From: an uncultured Prevotellaceae bacterium
GTDB taxonomy: Bacteria > Bacteroidota > Bacteroidia > Bacteroidales > Muribaculaceae
Assembly (NCBI GenBank): GCA_946055125.1
Contig: CAMGFF010000048.1
Coordinates: 1-10,935 of the forward strand
DNA length: 10,935 nt
Direction: 5' to 3'
Under the pieces are notes generated by a model that saw nothing but the letters and a program-made list of their open reading frames with translations, was not told the origin of the DNA and did not search any database. Below, piece after piece: positions 7,053 to 10,935 of the stretch. The position numbers and the translations under genes are program-made. The first letter of the stretch is position 1; every line of letters begins with the position of its first letter.

Positions 7053-7179
7053 CCATTGTAATGGCTGTTTTTGCATCATAATGCAATTCTCACTCTGCAT
7101 TTGGGGCGAATTAATCTTCGTGTGACGATGGAATACAACTTAACCAAACAATAATAAGAATTAAACTTGTAGAACTTTT
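7053..7179 (+). other. Long 5' leader with a small hairpin
   Basis: This stretch lies between the -7 box and the ATG at 7180. It contains a perfect 6-bp inverted repeat, TTGCAT (7071-7076) and ATGCAA (7081-7086), with a 4-base loop and no T-tail, so it is not a terminator. The last 45 bases are A-rich and unstructured, as usual before Bacteroidetes start codons. The repeat could be an operator or an RNA structure near the 5' end. I recognise no known riboswitch. Confidence 0.4.
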
Positions 7180-10100
7180 ATGAAACGTTTTCTACTCCCC
7201 ATTCTGGGAATCCTGGCAAGCTGTGTGCTGGCTATGGCTGTGGGTAGCTCGGCTTCCTCTCCCATTCCCGCCTCGCAGCCGGTGAGCGGCTCACACGCCG
7301 CTAATCTCAAGGCTTCGCTCGCCGATTTTGCGGGCGAGGGCACCGAGGCTTCGCCCTATCTCATTCAGTCGAAGGACGACCTTATCCGCCTCTCTCAACT
7401 CTCGTGCACCGACAATCCCGCCGACCTCCCCGACTATGGAGGCTCGCTCAGCTCCTTTGCCGGCACCTACTTCAAGATGACTGCCGACATCGACCTGGAG
7501 TATGACGAGAATTTCCGTGGCATATCGAGCACTACCAACAGCACCGTGTATGCCAAAATCAAGTTCCAGGGCATCTTCGATGGCGACGGCCATGCCGTGA
7601 AGCGCATGAAGGTGGGCACGGTGTCGTGGGGCACTCGTCCTGAGGATTCTTCCACCGGCCTTGGCGTGCTCAATAATGCCTCCTCGAAGGCGCAGGCCGC
7701 TCTCTTCGGCGTGCTTGGCGATGGCGCCGTGGTGAAGAATGTGGTGATTGCCGCCGACTGCCAAATCGAGGGCACCAACTTCGTAGCCGGTGTGGTGGGC
7801 GACGGTGGCAAGAGCGGTGCTACCATTGAGAATTGCCGCAACTATGCCCCGGTGACCGGATATGGCCAGAATGTGGGCGGAATTGTGGGCTACCAGAATG
7901 GCGCCACCGTGCGCGGCTGCTATAATGCCGGAGCCATCACCTCGGGCATTTTCTATGCCGGCGGTATCGCGGGCCAGGCTTTAGGCACAATTGAGAATTG
8001 CATGAATGTGGCCGACGTGCGCGTCATCACCATCTCGCAGGAGAGCTGCCCATGGCTCGCCGGCGGTATCGTGGGACGCACCACAAAGACCGTCACCGAC
8101 TGTGTCAACTTTGGCGCAGTCACCGGCGTGAAGAGCATTGGCGGTATCGCGGGCCAGACATCGAAGCCTATCAACAACTGCATCAACCTCGGCATTGTGG
8201 CCGGCGAGGAGAATGTGGGCGAGGTGGCCGGCGATGCCTCGGGCCTGGGTTTCGGCCAGGGATTTGGCAACTGCCTCTTCGATGCACAGCTCACCACCTT
8301 GCTCGCCGTGGGCACCGGCTCGGCTTCGGGCACCGAGGGCAAGGCTACCGCGGCTCTCACCTCGGGTGAGGCTCTGAGCGGCTTCAGCGCCGATAAGTGG
8401 CAATTCGAGGCCGGCAGCTATCCCGTGCTTGCCGCTTTTGCCCAGGAGGACGGCGCTGTGAAGATGCGCCAAATTGTCCTCTCGCTCGCCGAGGGCGAGA
8501 CTGTGGGCAATGTGATGACCGACGCATCCCTGAGTGCCGCCGATGGCCTGGTGTGGAGCCTCAATGAGGGCGCAGCATTCAGCATCGCCGGCAGCACTCT
8601 CAAGGCGCCCGCCGGCCGCACCGAGTCGCCCGATGTGCTCACCGCCACTTTTGGCGATTTCTCCAAGAAAATATCAATAGCCAAGACCGATGAGTCGGCC
8701 GCCGGCCCGTTTGAGGGCGAGGGCACCGAGGAGTCGCCTTATCTTATCAAGACGAAGCAGGACCTCATCACCCTCTCCAAGCTCACTTGCGCCGAGAATG
8801 CGTCACAGCTTGCCACTATCGACACTTTTGCCGGCAAGTTCTTCAAGATGACTGCCGACATCGACCTGGAATACGACGAGGAGTTTATCGGCATCTCGGT
8901 GAGCTCGCAGTTCTCTTATAGCCCCAATGTGGTGTTTGCCGGCACTTTCGATGGCGACGGACACCTGATTAAGCGCATGAAGATGGGCGGCGTGGCTTGG
9001 ACGGTGCGCCCCGAGGACGCTCCCGACGGACTGGGCACCCCCGACACCGAGGCCTCACGCCAGTATTACTACCGCTCGTTCATAGGCCGACTGGGCGGAA
9101 CCGTGAAGAACCTATCTATCGCCGCCGACTGCAAGATTGAGGGCTACACCTCGCTTGGCGGCATTGTGAGCGTGATGAATAGCGGCTCGCTCGTGGAGAA
9201 TTGCCGCAACTATGCCGATGTGCTCGCCTGGAGCACTCTCGTGGGTGGTATCGCCGCCGATGTGAACGAGGGCGCCACTATCCGCAATTGCTACAACGAG
9301 GGCAATATCACCACTGCCATAATGGTGGCAGGTGGTATCGCCGGACGCCTCGCCGGAACCATTGAGCTGTGTGCAAATGCCGGCGACGTGAAGGCCCTGG
9401 GCCTCACCTCGGTGGTGAATGAGGAGGTTAACTTCGACATGCTCATGGACGTGGGCGGAATTGTGGGCAACGGTACGCCCAACACCTCCACCGCCAAACT
9501 TATCAACTGCTTGAATGCCGGAACCATTGAGGGCTCTAAGAATATCGGTGGCCTCTCGGGTACCGACGTGACAATGACTTCGTGCGTGAACTATGGTATC
9601 GTGAATGGCGCGTTGATTAATTTCACCGGCACTGCCTGTGGCACCAACACCGGCAAGCCTAAGGAAGATGTGTACTACGACGGACAGACTTCGGTGGCTG
9701 GCGGCGTGGCCAACAGCAACAGAGTGAGCGGCGCCTACGTAACCGGCACATCGCTCATGGTGAATGGCTTCCCCATGATTGGCCTGGCTCCGGTCAACTG
9801 GAAGTTTGATGCCAATATGTACCCCACCCTCGTGCAGTTTGCCGACGAGCCTAAGCTCTACGACGCTCGCCGCATTATCACCTATGTGGCCGACGACTGC
9901 ACCGTGGCCAATGTGCTCACCTACATCATCTGCTACAATGTTGATGGTTTCACCTATGGGCTGCGCGACGGCTCACAGTTCACCATGTATGGCTACTCGG
10001 TGATGGCTCCCTCGAAATATTCGTTCAACAACATTGCCGACACTCTCGTGGTCACTACGCCCCACCTGGTGCGCCCGGTGTATATCTTCAAGAAGTCGCA

Positions 10101-10935
10101 GCTCTCGCTCACCGGCTCGGGCACCGAGAAGAATCCGTTCCTCATCAAGAACCTCGAGGACTGGGTGTCGCTTGCCAATTTCTCCAACAACAGCGAGGAG
10201 ACTTTTGAGGGCATGTACATCAAACTTCAATACAATGTGAATTTCAACAACCAGCAGCTCCCCACGCTGTGGAGCAAGCCGTCGGTGCCGTTCCAGGGCA
10301 CTTTCGAGGGCAACAACCGCACGCTTGCCAATATCCTCACACCGTCGGCCTACGTTGAGTCGTCGGGCGTGTTTGGCTACATTGGCGACAAGGGCGTGGT
10401 GCGCAACCTCACGGCACAGGGCTCGGTGTCGACTTCGCACGCCGTGGCCGGTGGTATCGTGGGCACGCTCTCGGGCAAGCTCGAGAATTGTGTGAGTGAA
10501 ATCAACCTCGCCTCTACCGCCGATGTGGTGGGTGGTGTGGCCGGACGTGCATTGCCGGGCGCTCAGCTCGCGTGCTGCCTCAACATAGGCACAGTGAGCG
10601 GAGCCAATACCGTGGCCGGCGTGGTGGCCGAGGCTGCCGAGGCCGGCGTGACGCTCACCGAGTGCGCCAATATGGGCGCAGTGACTGCCACCGGCAATGT
10701 GGCAGGCGGAATTTCGGCCAAGTCGGCCGCTGCTTTCACCGATTGCTACAATGTGGGCGATGTGGCTGCCGCCTCGCAGGCTGCCGGACTGGTGGCTGTG
10801 CCTGTGGCGGGAAGCACCTCGCTGCTCCGCGCCTATAATGCCGCTGCCGTCACTGCCGCCGATGGCGTGAGCGGCGCTGTAGTGGCTGTCGATATTACCA
10901 ATTCAGCCATGTGGAACGAGGGCAACAGCGCCGCC
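7180..10935 (+). CDS. Giant exported GLUG/beta-helix repeat protein, 3' end missing
   Basis: The frame is open from the ATG at 7180 to the window edge: 1252 codons with no stop, so the protein is longer than seen. The N-terminus (MKRFLLPILGILASC then VLAMAVG) is a signal peptide. Leu-Ala-Ser-Cys15 matches a lipobox, but the hydrophobic run continues past the Cys, so a type I site near residues 20-26 is more likely. The body consists of homologous modules starting with G-[ES]-G-T-E (residues 50, 511 and 977). Each module opens with a PYLI/PFLI turn, then F-x-G-x-F-[DE]-G, then a series of GLUG-type units such as VGGIVGYQNGATVRGCYNAG, each usually holding an Asn-Cys or similar Cys. Complete modules end W-x-F...YP-x-L and are followed by an Ig-like linker. 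GLUG repeats are known from surface proteins that fold as right-handed beta-helices, so an adhesin or carbohydrate/host-contact role is inferred. No enzyme motif is seen. Secretion route cannot be judged without the C-terminus. It is separated from the upstream gene by a terminator. Confidence 0.85.
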   Translation, partial: MKRFLLPILGILASCVLAMAVGSSASSPIPASQPVSGSHAANLKASLADFAGEGTEASPYLIQSKDDLIRLSQLSCTDNPADLPDYGGSLSSFAGTYFKMTADIDLEYDENFRGISSTTNSTVYAKIKFQGIFDGDGHAVKRMKVGTVSWGTRPEDSSTGLGVLNNASSKAQAALFGVLGDGAVVKNVVIAADCQIEGTNFVAGVVGDGGKSGATIENCRNYAPVTGYGQNVGGIVGYQNGATVRGCYNAGAITSGIFYAGGIAGQALGTIENCMNVADVRVITISQESCPWLAGGIVGRTTKTVTDCVNFGAVTGVKSIGGIAGQTSKPINNCINLGIVAGEENVGEVAGDASGLGFGQGFGNCLFDAQLTTLLAVGTGSASGTEGKATAALTSGEALSGFSADKWQFEAGSYPVLAAFAQEDGAVKMRQIVLSLAEGETVGNVMTDASLSAADGLVWSLNEGAAFSIAGSTLKAPAGRTESPDVLTATFGDFSKKISIAKTDESAAGPFEGEGTEESPYLIKTKQDLITLSKLTCAENASQLATIDTFAGKFFKMTADIDLEYDEEFIGISVSSQFSYSPNVVFAGTFDGDGHLIKRMKMGGVAWTVRPEDAPDGLGTPDTEASRQYYYRSFIGRLGGTVKNLSIAADCKIEGYTSLGGIVSVMNSGSLVENCRNYADVLAWSTLVGGIAADVNEGATIRNCYNEGNITTAIMVAGGIAGRLAGTIELCANAGDVKALGLTSVVNEEVNFDMLMDVGGIVGNGTPNTSTAKLINCLNAGTIEGSKNIGGLSGTDVTMTSCVNYGIVNGALINFTGTACGTNTGKPKEDVYYDGQTSVAGGVANSNRVSGAYVTGTSLMVNGFPMIGLAPVNWKFDANMYPTLVQFADEPKLYDARRIITYVADDCTVANVLTYIICYNVDGFTYGLRDGSQFTMYGYSVMAPSKYSFNNIADTLVVTTPHLVRPVYIFKKSQLSLTGSGTEKNPFLIKNLEDWVSLANFSNNSEETFEGMYIKLQYNVNFNNQQLPTLWSKPSVPFQGTFEGNNRTLANILTPSAYVESSGVFGYIGDKGVVRNLTAQGSVSTSHAVAGGIVGTLSGKLENCVSEINLASTADVVGGVAGRALPGAQLACCLNIGTVSGANTVAGVVAEAAEAGVTLTECANMGAVTATGNVAGGISAKSAAAFTDCYNVGDVAAASQAAGLVAVPVAGSTSLLRAYNAAAVTAADGVSGAVVAVDITNSAMWNEGNSAA
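7327..8442 (+). repeat. Beta-helix module A of the giant repeat protein
   Basis: Residues 50-421. It opens with GEGTEASPYLI, carries FKMTADIDLEYDE and FDGDGHAVKRMK, then about six GLUG-type turns (for example AGGIAGQALGTIENCMN and IGGIAGQTSKPINNCIN, the latter pair 60 residues apart), and closes with W407-x-F and YPVL. It is the closest relative of module B. Confidence 0.8.
8443..8706 (+). other. Ig-like linker between modules A and B
   Basis: Residues 422-509 lack GLUG turns and read as a short beta-sandwich (KMRQIVLSLAEGETVGNV, WSLNEGAAFSIAGSTLKAP, LTATFGDFSKKISI). This is the pattern of bacterial Ig-like domains that space repeats in surface proteins. A related but diverged linker sits after module B. 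Confidence 0.5.
8710..9843 (+). repeat. Beta-helix module B of the giant repeat protein
   Basis: Residues 511-888. It matches module A nearly line for line: GEGTEESPYLI, FKMTADIDLEYDE, FDGDGHLIKRMK, RPEDAPDGLG, IAADCKIEG, ENCRNYA, and a closing W874-K-F with YPTL. DNA identity is also high in places: 29 identical bases (7471-7499 and 8842-8870) and 21 identical bases (7828-7848 and 9196-9216). This points to tandem duplication after module C diverged, or to repeated gene conversion between A and B. Confidence 0.8.
9844..10107 (+). other. Ig-like linker between modules B and C
   Basis: Residues 889-976 align by position with the first linker (ARRIITYVADDCTVANVL, YGLRDGSQFTMYGYSVMAP, ADTLVVTTPH). 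It shows the same order of strands and the same length of 88 residues, but little residue identity. Domain type is inferred from pattern only. Confidence 0.45.
10108..10935 (+). repeat. Beta-helix module C, cut by the window edge
   Basis: Residues 977-1252 and beyond. It opens GSGTEKNPFLI, has FQGTFEGNNRTLANI, and continues with GLUG-type turns (AGGIVGTLSGKLENCV, VGGVAGRALPGAQLACC, AGGISAKSAAAFTDCYN). It is shorter before the first turn and clearly less similar to A and B than those are to each other. Later turns become Ala/Val-rich and the last visible one has Ala-Tyr-Asn where earlier ones have Cys-Tyr-Asn. Confidence 0.75.

Noticed and set aside
7061..7081. Six-codon leader peptide (MAVFAS) in the leader of the giant gene
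   Set aside because: It lies almost at the predicted transcript start and has no run of regulatory codons; chance is likelier.
7180..10935. Repeats of the giant gene as a CRISPR or other DNA repeat array
   Set aside because: The repeats stay in one reading frame, vary at third positions and encode GLUG turns, so they are protein repeats.

Overview
The window looks like chromosomal DNA of a member of the Bacteroidales; Muribaculaceae or Prevotellaceae are plausible, but the sequence alone does not settle the family. The clues are three TAnnTTTG promoter -7 boxes, no Shine-Dalgarno sequences but A/T-rich leaders, signal peptides with Gln right after the cleavage site, and gene families typical of this phylum. 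Genes are GC-rich and the gaps between them AT-rich. All genes are on the + strand and none looks like a mobile element. No RNA gene, CRISPR array or insertion sequence was seen.

Region 1 (about 36-5900) is a tight four-gene envelope operon. A promoter box at 36-43 precedes an LPP20-like lipoprotein (78-692). This overlaps by 8 bases a secreted 645-residue protein with a second LPP20-like domain and NTF2-like folds (685-2622). After 45 bases comes a PEGA-repeat protein ending in an outer-membrane barrel (2668-4374). That gene shares one base (TAATG) with a secreted transglutaminase/protease-like protein that has a coiled coil, a Pro/Lys-rich spacer and an intact Cys-His-Asp triad (4374-5876). 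A stem-loop with a T-rich tail at 5882-5905 closes the unit. All four products are predicted to be exported, so they probably form one envelope machine: a periplasmic lipoprotein and partner, an outer-membrane anchor with periplasmic PEGA domains, and an enzyme on a long flexible arm. The substrate is unknown.

Region 2 (5963-7030) is a single housekeeping gene: an RluA-type pseudouridine synthase (6023-6961) with its own good promoter and a strong terminator.

Region 3 (7045-10935) starts with a promoter and a leader of about 120 bases, followed by a very long gene that runs off the window (7180 to the end, 1252 codons, no stop). It encodes an exported repeat protein built from GLUG-type beta-helix modules of about 370-380 residues separated by Ig-like linkers. 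Two modules are complete and a third is cut by the window edge. It is most likely a surface adhesin or host/glycan-contact protein.

The best candidates for something under-described are the four-gene operon with its catalytic exported enzyme, and the modular giant beta-helix protein.
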